Positions 1 to 9,296 of a stretch of DNA of 64,000 nt are shown in pieces (within the stretch, counting starts at the first letter, position 1; each line of letters begins with the position of its first letter). This DNA is from Pseudomonas migulae NBRC 103157. GTDB lineage: Bacteria > Pseudomonadota > Gammaproteobacteria > Pseudomonadales > Pseudomonadaceae. The stretch covers positions 1 through 64,000 of the forward strand of contig NZ_BDAG01000019.1 of NCBI RefSeq assembly GCF_002091715.1, in the 5' to 3' direction. The notes beneath the pieces are model-generated. The model was not told where the DNA came from. It saw only the letters and a list, made by a program, of their open reading frames with translations, and made no database searches. Position numbers and translations under genes: made by a program.

Positions 1-92
1 CTTGCTGGCGATGGACGCAAGTGCGTCGCGTTGATTCAGACAGCACGCGTTATCGTTGACGACCATCGCCAGCAAGCCGGCTCCTACAAGGG
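1..92. repeat. REPIN-like inverted repeat (GCCGGC family), cut by window start
   Basis: The first 14 bases and bases 63-90 are arms of an inverted repeat around CTTGCTGGCGATGG / CCATCGCCAGCAAGCCGGC, with the flank CTCCTACA typical of Pseudomonas REP elements. The left end is outside the window. It lies downstream of motB. Confidence 0.7.
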
Positions 93-109
93 GCCGTGCA
101 AACCAAAGC

Positions 110-139
110 AAAAAAGCCGACATCACTGTCGGCTTTTTT
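110..139 (-). terminator. Rho-independent terminator of motAB
   Basis: A GCCGACA/TGTCGGC stem is flanked by six A on one side and six T on the other, so it can act in both directions. It starts just after the motB stop codon. Confidence 0.85.
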
Positions 140-144
140 GTGGG

Positions 145-1173
145 TCACTGCTTCGGCGGTTCAGCCGGTTTCGGTGCCGGGTCATCGAAGAGATTCAAAC
201 GCTCGCGAAGCTCATGGGCCGGCAATGGTTCTTTATCGGCTGGCAATGCGTTCGGATCAGCTGGCGTGGTCGGCACTTCACCCGGGCCGCCCTGCCCTTG
301 CGTCGGCTCCGGAGTCGGTTCCGCGCCTTGCGAACCTTCGATGGCACGCTGGGCTTTCTTGGTCAGCACGACAATGTCGATTCGACGGTTCACCGGGTTG
401 AGCGGGTTCTCGCGATCGAACAACGCCGACGAGGCATAACCGACCACTCGTGCAATCTGCTGCTCCGGATAGCTGCCGGCCACCAGTGCACGGCGTGCGG
501 CGTTGGCACGGTTGGCCGAGAGCTCCCAGTTACCGAAGTCGCCAGTGCCCGAATACGGCTTGGCATCGGTGTGACCGCTGATGCTGATCTTGTTCGGCAC
601 CGCTTTGATGGTGTCGGCCATGGCCAACAGGATGTCTTCGAAATACGGTTTCAGACGAGCGCTGCCGGAATCGAACATCGGGCGGTTTTCAGCGTCCACG
701 ATCTGGATGCGCAAGCCGTCCGGGGTGATTTCGAACAGAATCTGGTCCTTGAATTTCTTCAGTTGCGGGTTCTCTTCAACCTTGTTCTGCAATTCTTGCA
801 GCAACAGTTCAAGGCGTTCCTTCTCGACCATTTCGGCCATGCCTTCGACCTGCTCGACGTCGACGGTCACCTTGTCCGGCTGCGGCTGGGATTTCACTTC
901 GGGGTTGAGGGTGTTTTCCGGCGCCAGGGTCGGCGTGCCGCCCAAGTCGATGATGAAAGGTGTGCCACTTTCGGAAAAGCCGACCGGGTCCTTGAAGTAA
1001 CCGGCGATGGCGAGTTTCTGTTCCGGTGTTGCGGTGGACAGCAGCCACAACACCAGAAAGAACGCCATCATCGCCGTCGCAAAGTCGGCGAAGGCGATTT
1101 TCCAGGCGCCCCCGTGATGCCCGCCGGCGATGCGCTTGACGCGCTTGATGATTATCGGCTGGTTGTTTTCCAT
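145..1173 (-). CDS. motB: Flagellar motor stator protein MotB
   Basis: 342 aa. MotB anchors the stator to peptidoglycan and, with MotA, forms the proton channel that powers flagellar rotation. The single membrane segment (about residues 25-46) carries the proton-binding Asp30 in the sequence FADFATAMMAFF. Residues 160-270 are an OmpA/MotB peptidoglycan-binding domain with ISGHTDAKP near 198 and an NRRIDIVV end. The C-terminal tail (about 275-342) is Pro/Gly/Glu-rich and low in complexity. It lies 3 bases after motA, so the two are co-transcribed and end at the terminator at 110-139. The family identification is secure. Confidence 0.97.
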   Translation of the reverse strand: MENNQPIIIKRVKRIAGGHHGGAWKIAFADFATAMMAFFLVLWLLSTATPEQKLAIAGYFKDPVGFSESGTPFIIDLGGTPTLAPENTLNPEVKSQPQPDKVTVDVEQVEGMAEMVEKERLELLLQELQNKVEENPQLKKFKDQILFEITPDGLRIQIVDAENRPMFDSGSARLKPYFEDILLAMADTIKAVPNKISISGHTDAKPYSGTGDFGNWELSANRANAARRALVAGSYPEQQIARVVGYASSALFDRENPLNPVNRRIDIVVLTKKAQRAIEGSQGAEPTPEPTQGQGGPGEVPTTPADPNALPADKEPLPAHELRERLNLFDDPAPKPAEPPKQ

Positions 1174-1176
1174 GAC

Positions 1177-2028
1177 TTAACGACCACGAACCGCTTGTTC
1201 CAGCTCAGCGAAGCTAGGACGGTGCGCCGGGTACAGAACCTTGCGCCCGAACTCTACCGCCAGCGATGGCGGCATGCCGGAGGCCGAAGCCACCAGCGAG
1301 GCCTTGATGGCTTCGTAGACGTTCAGTTCTTCCTTGGCATCGTGGGCCAGGGAGTGCGCCAGCGGACCGAAGAAACCGTACGCCGCGAGAATACCGAAGA
1401 AGGTACCGACCAGTGCCGCACCTACGTGCAGACCGATGGATTTCTGGTCGCCTTCACCCAGGGATGCCATGGTCACCACGATACCCAATACCGCCGCGAC
1501 GATACCGAAACCGGGCATGGCGTCGGCGATGCCGTTCACCGCGTGGGACGGGTGTTCGAGGTCTTCCTTGAGGTTGTAGAGTTCCATGTCGAACAGGCCT
1601 TCCAGCTCATGGGGAGCCATGTTGCCGGAGGACATGATGCGCAGGTAATCGCAGATAAACGCGGTCATGCGCTCATCTTTGAGCACCGATGGGTACTTGG
1701 CGAAGATGGGACTCGCGGCGGCATCTTCGATGTCGCCTTCGATGGCCATCATGCCTTCGCGGCGACTCTTGTTGAGGATCTCGTAGATCAGCCCCAACAC
1801 TTCAAGATAGTAGCCGTGATTGAAGCGCGACCCGAACATGCTCAAGGACTTCTTGAGCACGTGCAGTGTCATGTAACCGGGGTTGGCCTGGAGGAATGCA
1901 CCAAGGGCCGCGCCACCGATGATCAACACCTCGAAGGGTTGAATCAGGGCGGCAATCTTGCCGTGGGAAAGCACGTATCCGCCGAGCACGCTCGCGAATA
2001 CGACGATGATGCCGATTATTTTAGCCAT
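1177..2028 (-). CDS. motA: Flagellar motor stator protein MotA
   Basis: 283 aa, the usual MotA length, with four expected membrane segments: residues 1-22, 32-50, and a pair near 170-225 around MPGFGIVAAVLGIVVTMASLGE. The cytoplasmic loop contains the charged stretch NKSRREGMMAIEGDIE that contacts FliG in known MotA proteins. I chose the ATG at 2028 because it gives the canonical MAKIIGIIVVFASVLGGY N-terminus; the frame stays open a further 26 codons. No strong Shine-Dalgarno sequence is visible before this ATG. It forms an operon with motB. Confidence 0.96.
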   Translation of the reverse strand: MAKIIGIIVVFASVLGGYVLSHGKIAALIQPFEVLIIGGAALGAFLQANPGYMTLHVLKKSLSMFGSRFNHGYYLEVLGLIYEILNKSRREGMMAIEGDIEDAAASPIFAKYPSVLKDERMTAFICDYLRIMSSGNMAPHELEGLFDMELYNLKEDLEHPSHAVNGIADAMPGFGIVAAVLGIVVTMASLGEGDQKSIGLHVGAALVGTFFGILAAYGFFGPLAHSLAHDAKEELNVYEAIKASLVASASGMPPSLAVEFGRKVLYPAHRPSFAELEQAVRGR

Positions 2029-2194
2029 AGGTAGGAGAGCACTTACTGAGTCGGGTTCAAGGTCATATTCGGAAGTTAAAAAATCTCTTCTTCTACTTAT
2101 CGGCAAAACTGCGCCAGACTATAGCCAGTTCAGGCGAAAAGCCAATTTGGCCCGCTCCAGGCATAGGTAATGCAGACGATGATCGCGTCCAGAC

Positions 2195-3733
2195 ATGGCT
2201 AACGAAACGAACGTCCCAACTCCAAAACCGACCACACTCGAAGGCTGGGTCAAGCTTCTCGATGGTGTGCGCCTGCCGGTTCCGCAAGCCAGTCATGACC
2301 GTGTCTGCAAGGCCATCCGCGACGACCGCAGCTCCCTGCGCGATATCGCCGAGTTGATGCAGGACAGCCCCGCCCTGGCCTTGAGCGTGATCCGCGAAGC
2401 CAACCGGCACACCCACGGCAGCATGACCGAGCCTGCGGAAAACCTTGAGGTGGCGATCAATCGCCTCGGGTTGAAACGCACGGAAGAACTGCTTGCGCGA
2501 CTGCCCGCGGTACCTGAATCGCAAATCCCCGTGGCCCTTCGACAGTTGCAGATGATCAGCCTGCACGCGACGCAACAGGCCAACGGCTTTTTCGCCGCGC
2601 GCCTGGCGCGGCTGTGGCAGGACATCCACTGGGGCAGCCTGCTGTTTCTTTCGCCGCTGTGGCCCATGGCGTTGACCCATCCGCAGTTGCTTGAAGAATG
2701 GGAACTGCGGGTCATCCATAAAGGCGAGTCGGCGCGCAACGTCGAGAAACAATTGTTTGGCGCTCGCCTGCTGGAAATCGCTCAGGCGCTGGTGGAGATC
2801 TGGCACCTGCCGATCTGGGTGCAGCAAGGTTACAAGCTGCTGCTCAACGAGCAACGGGAACTGGTGAAAGTCCTGCGCATCGCGCGCGACAGCGATCATC
2901 CATTGCGCCAGCAGAACCGTCTTGATGACGATCCGACATTGCGCCGCTGGCTCAATCAACCGGCCAATACCGTGTTGCTGGCCAACGGTCTGGCGCTGTC
3001 GGCGCAACAGGCCTGGGACAGTCCGCACAGTGAACGCTGGCAGTACCTGACCAGCCTTTACCTGCAAATGCCGATGGAGGAGGTGCAACAGCAATTGCAC
3101 CAGCAGGCCGCCAACAGTGCGCGTCAGCATGCCATGCCAGACCTCTGGCACCCGGCGGTTGCACTGCTCTGGCCTTGGGGCATGAACCGCGTTCACGCCG
3201 GTCTGCTGCCCGCCCCGGCGCCGACCGCCGAGGACCTGGCCAAATGGCGCAAACAATGCGCCGAGCTGCTGGTAGAGCCGAGTCGCTTCACCAATGCCAT
3301 GCACCTGACCAACTCGGCCCGTGACGCGTTGGTCGCGTGCGGCATGCGTCGAGTGATGATCCTGATGGCCGACCGCACGCACGCCAATCTGCGCGTGCAC
3401 CAGATCGCCGGGCTGCCGAAAGAAGCCGCCGGCCTGAATTTCGTGGTCAGCCAAAGCACCGTGCTGCAACGCCTGCTTTCGCAACAGGCGCAGGTGCGCC
3501 TGACCCCGGCCAACAACGCGCAATTTTCGGCGCTGCTCCCGGCCAGCCTGCGCTCGCAGTTCGGTGGCGAACACCTGCTGTTGCGCTCGCTGGTCAACAA
3601 CGGCCGCGTGATCATGATCGTGGTGGCCGATCAGGGCGGCGGGCCGTTCTCTGAAATCACCGTGCAGGCCTTTGGCAAAACCGCGCAGTGCATCGAGAAA
3701 GCCCTGCACAGCTTTAGCCATCGCGGCCAATGA
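2195..3733 (+). CDS. HDOD-domain signalling protein
   Basis: 512 aa, soluble, divergent from motA. The N-terminal 200 or so residues read as an HDOD domain (LPVPQASHDRVCKAIRDD, then LRDIAELMQDSPALALSVIREAN), a catalytically inactive relative of HD phosphohydrolases used in signalling. The C-terminal half is not assignable to a known domain by eye; it could be a GAF-like sensor. It holds the same position as the HDOD gene next to motA in P. aeruginosa (PA4955, from memory). Its role is unknown; a link to motility or to cyclic-di-GMP signalling is only suggested by the neighbours. Confidence 0.85.
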   Translation: MANETNVPTPKPTTLEGWVKLLDGVRLPVPQASHDRVCKAIRDDRSSLRDIAELMQDSPALALSVIREANRHTHGSMTEPAENLEVAINRLGLKRTEELLARLPAVPESQIPVALRQLQMISLHATQQANGFFAARLARLWQDIHWGSLLFLSPLWPMALTHPQLLEEWELRVIHKGESARNVEKQLFGARLLEIAQALVEIWHLPIWVQQGYKLLLNEQRELVKVLRIARDSDHPLRQQNRLDDDPTLRRWLNQPANTVLLANGLALSAQQAWDSPHSERWQYLTSLYLQMPMEEVQQQLHQQAANSARQHAMPDLWHPAVALLWPWGMNRVHAGLLPAPAPTAEDLAKWRKQCAELLVEPSRFTNAMHLTNSARDALVACGMRRVMILMADRTHANLRVHQIAGLPKEAAGLNFVVSQSTVLQRLLSQQAQVRLTPANNAQFSALLPASLRSQFGGEHLLLRSLVNNGRVIMIVVADQGGGPFSEITVQAFGKTAQCIEKALHSFSHRGQ

Positions 3734-3772
3734 CCCGCTACAATCCTCCCCTTTGTGCTCTGGAGACCTCAC

Positions 3773-4588
3773 ATGTCTGACTTCTCTGGCTTGCCGCTGG
3801 TGATCGAACCGAGCGACTTGCTCTCTCGTCTCGACGCCCGCGATCTGATTCTGGTGGACCTGACCAGCAGCGCCCGCTATGCCGAAGGGCATATTCCCGG
3901 CGCGCGTTTTGTCGATCCGAAACGCACGCAACTCGGCCAGCCGCCTGCACCAGGCTTGATGCCGCCGCACGCGGCACTCGAAGCGTTGTTCGGTGAGCTG
4001 GGACACAACCCCGATGCGGTCTACGTCGTGTATGACGATGAAGGCGGCGGTTGGGCCGGGCGCTTTATCTGGTTGCTGGACGTCATTGGCCACAGCAAGT
4101 ACCACTACGTCGACGGTGGCCTGACGGCGTGGCTGGCAGAAGGCTCGCCCATGTCGATCCAGGTCCCGCCCGCGGTTGGCGGTCCGGTTTCGCTGACTCT
4201 GCATGACGAGCCCACCGCCACCCGCGAATACCTGCAAAGCCGTCTCGGCGCCGCCGACCTGGCGATCTGGGACGCGCGCGGGCCGCTGGAATACTCCGGC
4301 GAGAAAGTCCTCGCGGCCAAGGGCGGGCACATTCCCGGCGCGGTCAATTTCGAATGGACTGCAGGCATGGACCCGGCTCGCAACCTGCGCATCCGCACCG
4401 ACATGCCGCAGATCCTGGAAAAACTCGGGATCAGCAAAGACAAAGAAGTGATTACCCACTGCCAGACTCACCACCGTTCTGGCTTCACCTATCTGGTGGC
4501 CAAGTCCCTCGGTTATCCGCGGGTCAAAGGCTACGCCGGCTCCTGGGGCGAATGGGGCAACCACCCCGATACGCCTGTAGAGATTTAA
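3773..4588 (+). CDS. rhdA: Thiosulfate sulfurtransferase (rhodanese) RhdA
   Basis: 271 aa with two tandem rhodanese domains. It transfers sulfane sulfur from thiosulfate to cyanide or thiol acceptors. The active-site loop is CQTHHRS with Cys230, the same loop and the same residue number as Azotobacter vinelandii RhdA. The N-terminal domain (about 1-140) lacks the Cys, as is normal. The ATG at 3773 is preceded by a TGGAG box; a start six codons upstream is possible but unlikely. psd follows after 18 bases, so the two are probably co-transcribed. Confidence 0.95.
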   Translation: MSDFSGLPLVIEPSDLLSRLDARDLILVDLTSSARYAEGHIPGARFVDPKRTQLGQPPAPGLMPPHAALEALFGELGHNPDAVYVVYDDEGGGWAGRFIWLLDVIGHSKYHYVDGGLTAWLAEGSPMSIQVPPAVGGPVSLTLHDEPTATREYLQSRLGAADLAIWDARGPLEYSGEKVLAAKGGHIPGAVNFEWTAGMDPARNLRIRTDMPQILEKLGISKDKEVITHCQTHHRSGFTYLVAKSLGYPRVKGYAGSWGEWGNHPDTPVEI

Positions 4589-4606
4589 GGTTTTTAAGGA
4601 CAGTTA

Positions 4607-5467
4607 ATGAATAAGCGTTTGTTTATCCTCAGCCAATACCTGCTGCCCCACCACTTGCTCTCGCGACTGGCCGGCTGCATCGCCGAATGCCGCGTGCGCT
4701 GGTTCAAGAATGCGTTCACCGCGTGGTTCGCCAAGCGTTATCAGGTGGACATGTCCCAGGCCCTGGTCGAAGACCTGACCGCCTACGAGCACTTCAACGC
4801 ATTCTTCACCCGAGCGTTGAAAGACGGCGCTCGTCCGCTGGACGAAACCCCGGGCGCGATCCTCAGCCCGGCCGACGGCGCGGTCAGCCAGCTCGGCCCG
4901 ATCGAACACGGTCGCGTGTTCCAGGCCAAGGGCCACAGCTTCAGCGTGCTGGAGTTGCTGGGCGGTGACGCGGCCAACGCAGCGCCGTTCATGGGCGGTG
5001 ATTTCGCGACCATTTACCTGTCGCCGAAGGACTACCACCGCGTGCACATGCCGCTGGCCGGCACATTGCGCGAGATGGTCTACATTCCGGGGCGGATTTT
5101 CTCGGTCAACCAGACCACCGCGGAAAACGTTCCGGAATTGTTTGCCCGCAACGAGCGAGTGGCATGCATTTTCGACACCGAGCGCGGCCCGATGGCCGTG
5201 GTGCTGGTGGGCGCGATGATCGTCGCATCGATCGAAACCGTTTGGGCTGGCCTGGTGACGCCACCGAAGCGCGAGCTGAAAACCTTCCGCTACGACGAAG
5301 CGGCCCGTGCGCCGATCCATCTGGAAAAAGGTGCGGAACTGGGTCGTTTCAAGCTGGGTTCGACGGCTGTTGTGCTGTTCGGCCCTGATCAAGTGCAGTG
5401 GGCCGAAGAACTGGCGGCCGGTTCGCCGGTGCAGATGGGCCAGGGCATGGGCCTGCCAAAAGCCTGA
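4607..5467 (+). CDS. psd: Phosphatidylserine decarboxylase proenzyme
   Basis: 286 aa. It makes phosphatidylethanolamine from phosphatidylserine at the inner membrane. It is a pyruvoyl enzyme that cleaves itself: the LGST motif is present with Ser252 as the future pyruvoyl residue, and the other catalytic residues Asp90 (SPADGAV) and His147 (YHRVHMPL) are in place. The start has an AAGGACAGTTA box upstream. It is the second gene of the rhdA-psd pair and ends at a hairpin at 5482-5503. Confidence 0.97.
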   Translation: MNKRLFILSQYLLPHHLLSRLAGCIAECRVRWFKNAFTAWFAKRYQVDMSQALVEDLTAYEHFNAFFTRALKDGARPLDETPGAILSPADGAVSQLGPIEHGRVFQAKGHSFSVLELLGGDAANAAPFMGGDFATIYLSPKDYHRVHMPLAGTLREMVYIPGRIFSVNQTTAENVPELFARNERVACIFDTERGPMAVVLVGAMIVASIETVWAGLVTPPKRELKTFRYDEAARAPIHLEKGAELGRFKLGSTAVVLFGPDQVQWAEELAAGSPVQMGQGMGLPKA

Positions 5468-5481
5468 TCCCCTGATCCGAA

Positions 5482-5503
5482 CCCCACGAACGTCTTCGTG
5501 GGG
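5482..5503 (+). terminator. Hairpin after psd, possible terminator
   Basis: A perfect 9-bp stem, CCCCACGAA/TTCGTGGGG, with a 4-base loop starts 14 bases after the psd stop. No clear T-run follows, so it may work as an RNA stability hairpin or a weak terminator. It also separates psd from the convergent lectin gene. Confidence 0.55.
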
Positions 5504-5524
5504 TCGGACATTTCGGTGGTGCCG

Positions 5525-5926
5525 CTACTCTATCTGCCCGCGAAAGCCGATCGGTCCTTCGTTGGCGTAGGTATTGGTGCCACTGAGGTTTTTCCCTCCA
5601 TCACTGGAGGTCACGCTCAACGCGACAACGTTCTGATTGTCCCGGCCTCCGATGACCCATTTGCCACCCGGATGCCATGGAGCGTCGTTGCCGCCCCACT
5701 GATTTTCAACGTTGTACTGGTTCTGGCCCGTGCGCTGAGCCTTGAAGCCAATGGGACCTTCACCTGAGTACGTCATGGTGCCGGTGAAGCTCTTGCCGCC
5801 ATCGCTCGACTTTATCTCGATCGCGACAACCTTCTGGTTGTCCCGCGCGCCTAGCGTCCAGTCTCCGCCCGGATGCCAGGGTGCAGAACTACCGCCCCAT
5901 TGATTTGCCACTACGTATCTAGACAT
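5525..5926 (-). CDS. OAA-family high-mannose-binding lectin
   Basis: 133 aa built from two tandem repeats of about 67 residues (1-66 and 67-133). Each repeat has NQWGGxxAPWHPGG near its start, an ARDNQ/GRDNQ turn, SSDGGK, and GPIGF at its end. This is the architecture of Oscillatoria agardhii agglutinin and its P. fluorescens homologue, lectins that bind branched high-mannose glycans. There is no signal peptide. I chose the ATG at 5926, which lies 9 bases after an AAGGAG box; the ATG at 5935 overlaps that box. It is flanked by conserved housekeeping genes and is probably a single-gene unit and an accessory insertion. Its natural role is unknown. Confidence 0.93.
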   Translation of the reverse strand: MSRYVVANQWGGSSAPWHPGGDWTLGARDNQKVVAIEIKSSDGGKSFTGTMTYSGEGPIGFKAQRTGQNQYNVENQWGGNDAPWHPGGKWVIGGRDNQNVVALSVTSSDGGKNLSGTNTYANEGPIGFRGQIE

Positions 5927-6162
5927 AAACTTCATCTCCTTGAAGTTACGAGAGACCTGCCCGGCACAGGCAGCAGGCCGTACGACCGTGCGTATCCAGT
6001 CGCACGTCTGTCAGATTAGTAGCACGCCCGAACCTCACTCGGCTGACAGACAAACGGTAGATTTCCGTAGGAGCTGCCGGCGACAGGGGTTCCTCGACAG
6101 GCTATTGCTGCTACAGTCAGGTCATTCACTGCCCATTTTCCCGGTTGGAGTTTGTTCACGGC

Positions 6163-7944
6163 ATGAATGAGACCAGTCCCCACCTTCTGCTACGCGCCCC
6201 GATCCCTGCACAGTTGCGCCTGTCGTTCTGCGAAGCCACCCCGCGCGACCTCAAGCGCTGGATCGCCGATCTGCCCAAAGCCAATATCGGCGAAACCGCT
6301 CGCCAGCTCTATCAAGGCTTGAGCGAGCTGAACCAACTGCTGACGCCCAGCGACAATCGCCTGCAACTGCTCGAGTTACTACGGCCCGAGGTGTATTACG
6401 TCTGCAAGCACCTGGAGCGGCATTTCCTGCACCAATCGATTGTCCTCGACGAGCGCTCGCGCAAGATCGCCAACCTCTGCCAGGCGCTGCAAAGTCATTT
6501 GGCGATTGGCTATAAACAGATCGTCGCGCGCATCTCGCCGCGCTTCAGCAAAGACCGCGCACCGCTGCTGGCCCAGGCATTACAGCGGGCGATCCATTGC
6601 CTCAACGGATCACTGATCCGCGCCACCGAGCTCTATTGCCCGGTGCCGGAAGGCGTGTGGCTGGAACTGCATCTGCTGTATCGGATCGCCTGCTCCCATC
6701 GGCTCCAGCACCTGAACCTGCGCGATGAGCTGGCCAGCCAGACGCAAACCCTGAGCATCGAACAGACGTACGTGGCCGCATTGTTGCTGGGCGCTGCGCG
6801 ATGCAACCAACTGCGCCAGAACCAGATCGCGCGGCTCGCCGAAGTGCTGGAGCCGTGGAGCAAGTTGATCAAGCTGCAGCCGGTATCTGCGGCCGACGGA
6901 CTGTTTGGCGTCGCACCGGAGCTCGACATCGGGCCGCGTTACCGCTCGAAATTCCGACCTGAGCAGCAGAAGAACCTGCTGGCGCTCGATCCGCTGCCAC
7001 TGGTCGCAGCCATCGAAGCCCATCTGCAAAAAACCGACAGCCCGGTGCCACTGCCCGTGCCGGCAGGATTGAGCCTGGATACGCTGCAACACCTGAGTGC
7101 CGCCTGGGGCCAGGCGGTCGAACGCAGTTTCCAGCGCACGGCCAGTCAAGGCACCTTGACCTTGTGCGTAGGCATGAGCGCGCTGCACTTCTATCTGGGC
7201 GGGCAACGCCCGTTCAGCGAGATCCTGAAACATCCCGGTGCCGGCCGCGCGCAGTTCACGGCGATTTCCCTTCGGGAAAAAGACCAATGGCACCATGCCT
7301 TCGACGCGGCGCCACTCGGCACCGCTGACGCGTTGCTGCCTTACGAAGAAATCGAATACCCGCAACTTCAGAACGACGACAGTCAAAAAGACTCCGACCG
7401 TAACCGTCACTTCCCGACCTACGCCTTGCCGGTGATCAATCACAGCCCGGGCGGTTACTGCCTGGCCTGGCCCGGTGCAGTGCCCGCGGAGTTGCAGGCT
7501 GGCGAGATGGTCGGCATCGAGGATACGGCGGGGTCGGGCTGGAGCATCGCCGTGGTGCGATGGATCCGCCAGGTTCGCGGCGGCGGTACGCAAATGGGTA
7601 TCGAGCAAGTCGCGCCCTACGCTGAGCCTTGCGGCCTGCAACTGGTGCGCACCCGTGACGACCACAGCCAATACTTGCGTGGCCTGCTGCTACCCGCGAT
7701 CAGTGCGATAGACCTGCCTGCCACCTTGCTCGCGCCGCGCCTGCCCTTTGAGGAAGGCAACAAGGTGCTGATCAACACCAACGGCGAGGAGCGCCGGGCC
7801 GGGCTGGATCGACGGGTGGCGAGCACCAACAGTTTCAATCAGTTTGCCTATCGCTCGCTGGAGGCTGCCAGAAACGAAAACGCCGCGGGGAGCGGCGTGG
7901 TCGGAAACGAGGAGGAATTTGATTCGTTGTGGAAGACGCTTTGA
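6163..7944 (+). CDS. Conserved protein of unknown function, possible PilZ-like C-terminus
   Basis: 593 aa, soluble and mostly helical over the first 400 residues. The C-terminal 180 residues are richer in beta strand (GYCLAWPGAVPAELQAGEMVGI, then SIAVVRWIRQVRGGGTQMGIE), which resembles PilZ-type beta-barrel sequences. I see no canonical RxxxR...DxSxxG c-di-GMP motif, although an ERRAGLDRR stretch lies near the end. The ATG at 6163 has GGAG 12 bases upstream; a TTG at 6145 is the alternative. In PAO1 the corresponding gene (PA4958) is followed by fimX, which is absent here. A c-di-GMP-related role is speculation. Confidence 0.75.
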   Translation: MNETSPHLLLRAPIPAQLRLSFCEATPRDLKRWIADLPKANIGETARQLYQGLSELNQLLTPSDNRLQLLELLRPEVYYVCKHLERHFLHQSIVLDERSRKIANLCQALQSHLAIGYKQIVARISPRFSKDRAPLLAQALQRAIHCLNGSLIRATELYCPVPEGVWLELHLLYRIACSHRLQHLNLRDELASQTQTLSIEQTYVAALLLGAARCNQLRQNQIARLAEVLEPWSKLIKLQPVSAADGLFGVAPELDIGPRYRSKFRPEQQKNLLALDPLPLVAAIEAHLQKTDSPVPLPVPAGLSLDTLQHLSAAWGQAVERSFQRTASQGTLTLCVGMSALHFYLGGQRPFSEILKHPGAGRAQFTAISLREKDQWHHAFDAAPLGTADALLPYEEIEYPQLQNDDSQKDSDRNRHFPTYALPVINHSPGGYCLAWPGAVPAELQAGEMVGIEDTAGSGWSIAVVRWIRQVRGGGTQMGIEQVAPYAEPCGLQLVRTRDDHSQYLRGLLLPAISAIDLPATLLAPRLPFEEGNKVLINTNGEERRAGLDRRVASTNSFNQFAYRSLEAARNENAAGSGVVGNEEEFDSLWKTL

Positions 7945-7971
7945 GGGTGACCCCTTAAGACCGTGTCGCGC

Positions 7972-8060
7972 CCATCGCGAGCAAGCCCGCTCCCACATTC
8001 GACTGTAATCCTTCTGGAAGAACTCGCTCGAATGTGGGAGCGGGCTTGCTCGCGAAGAGG
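7972..8060. repeat. REPIN (GTGGGAGCGGGCTTGCTCGCGA family)
   Basis: Two inverted REP copies, CGCGAGCAAGCCCGCTCCCACA and its complement, are separated by about 45 bases. They sit between two convergent genes, where they can form a long hairpin. Confidence 0.9.
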
Positions 8061-8081
8061 CCTGCTCAAACAACCGGGATT

Positions 8082-9296
8082 TCAGAGCTGCCCGTCACGA
8101 TCCCGAAAGCCCAGCAGGTACAGCACGCCATCCAGCCCCAGAGTGGAAATCGCCTGCTTCGCCGACTGCTTGACCAGCGGCTTGGCGCGGAACGCCACAC
8201 CCAGCCCGGCAATCGCCAGCATCGGCAAATCGTTGGCACCGTCGCCGACCGCAATGGTCTGCTCCAGACGCAAGCCTTCCTTGTGCGCCAGCTCCTTCAA
8301 CAGATCCGCCTTGCGCTGCGCATCGACGATCGGCTCGACCGCCACGCCAGTCACTTTGCCATCAACCACTTCCAGCTCATTGGCGAACACGTAGTCGATA
8401 CCCAATTTCGCCTGCAATTGCTTGGCGAAGTAAGTGAAGCCACCCGACAGAATCGCGGTCTTGTAGCCCAGGCGCTTGAGTTCGGCGAACAGGGTTTCGG
8501 CGCCTTCGGTCAGGCGCAGGGAAGCGCCGATCGAATCCAGCACGCTGACGTCCAGACCTTTGAGCAAGGCCAGACGCTCCTTGAAGCTGGCGCGGAAGTC
8601 GAGCTCACCGGCCATCGCCCGCTCGGTGATTTCCGAAACCTGGTCACCCACACCCGCGGCCTTGGCCAGTTCGTCGATGACTTCGGCTTCAATCAGCGTC
8701 GAGTCCATGTCGAACACCGCCAGACGGCGGTTGCGGCGGAACAGCGAATCTTCCTGGAAGGCGATATCGACGTTCAGTTCCTGGGCGACGCTGAGGAATT
8801 CGGCCCGCAGCGCTTGCGGATCAGCCGCTTCGCCACGCACGGAAAACTCGATGCAGCCCTTGCCTTTGTCGGCCGGCGTGTCCAGTGGCATGCGCCCGGA
8901 CAGACGATCGATGTGGTCGATGTTCAGGCCATATTTGGCGGTGATCGAGCTCACGGCCTGCAATTGCCCGGCAGTCACTTTGCGGGTCAATAGCGTCACG
9001 ATGTGGCGTTTTTTACCTTGATTGCCGACCCACTGCTGGTAATCATCTTCGGACACCGGCGTGAAACGCACCTGCTGGTCGAGTTTGTAAGCCGTGAACA
9101 GAATGTCCTTGAGCACGGACTTGCCTTGCTCGGTGTCAGGAATTTCAACCAGGATGCCGAACGACAGGGTGTCGTGGATCACCGCCTGACCGATGTCGAG
9201 AATGTTCACACCACCCTGGGCCAGAACGCCGGTAATGGCCGCGGTCAGACCTGGACGGTCCTCACCAGTGATGTTTATCAGGACGATTTCGCGCAA
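8082..9296 (-). CDS. serB: Phosphoserine phosphatase SerB
   Basis: 404 aa. It catalyses the last step of serine synthesis, hydrolysing O-phosphoserine. Two ACT-type regulatory domains fill residues 1-180 (ITGEDRPGLTAAITGVLAQ; KRHIVTLLTRKVTAGQ). The HAD phosphatase domain starts at the catalytic FDMDSTLIEAE (Asp196, Asp198) and contains GDGANDLPML at 351-360. The start codon is TTG at 9296, giving MREIVLINITGEDRPG; a G-rich stretch (GGGGGTG) lies just upstream. It is transcribed divergently from the gene at 9432. Confidence 0.96.
   Translation of the reverse strand: MREIVLINITGEDRPGLTAAITGVLAQGGVNILDIGQAVIHDTLSFGILVEIPDTEQGKSVLKDILFTAYKLDQQVRFTPVSEDDYQQWVGNQGKKRHIVTLLTRKVTAGQLQAVSSITAKYGLNIDHIDRLSGRMPLDTPADKGKGCIEFSVRGEAADPQALRAEFLSVAQELNVDIAFQEDSLFRRNRRLAVFDMDSTLIEAEVIDELAKAAGVGDQVSEITERAMAGELDFRASFKERLALLKGLDVSVLDSIGASLRLTEGAETLFAELKRLGYKTAILSGGFTYFAKQLQAKLGIDYVFANELEVVDGKVTGVAVEPIVDAQRKADLLKELAHKEGLRLEQTIAVGDGANDLPMLAIAGLGVAFRAKPLVKQSAKQAISTLGLDGVLYLLGFRDRDGQL

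Noticed and set aside
31..2034. A 667-codon open frame on the plus strand opposite motB and motA
   Set aside because: It is the antisense shadow of two certain genes in high-GC DNA; its translation is rich in Arg, His and Gln with no domain pattern.
2093..4564. An 823-codon open frame on the minus strand
   Set aside because: It lies opposite the HDOD and rhdA genes, which have clear domains and start sites; the antisense translation has typical shadow composition.
5940..6170. A 76-codon plus-strand frame upstream of the gene at 6163
   Set aside because: It lies in the divergent promoter region, overlaps the next start and has no protein-like pattern.
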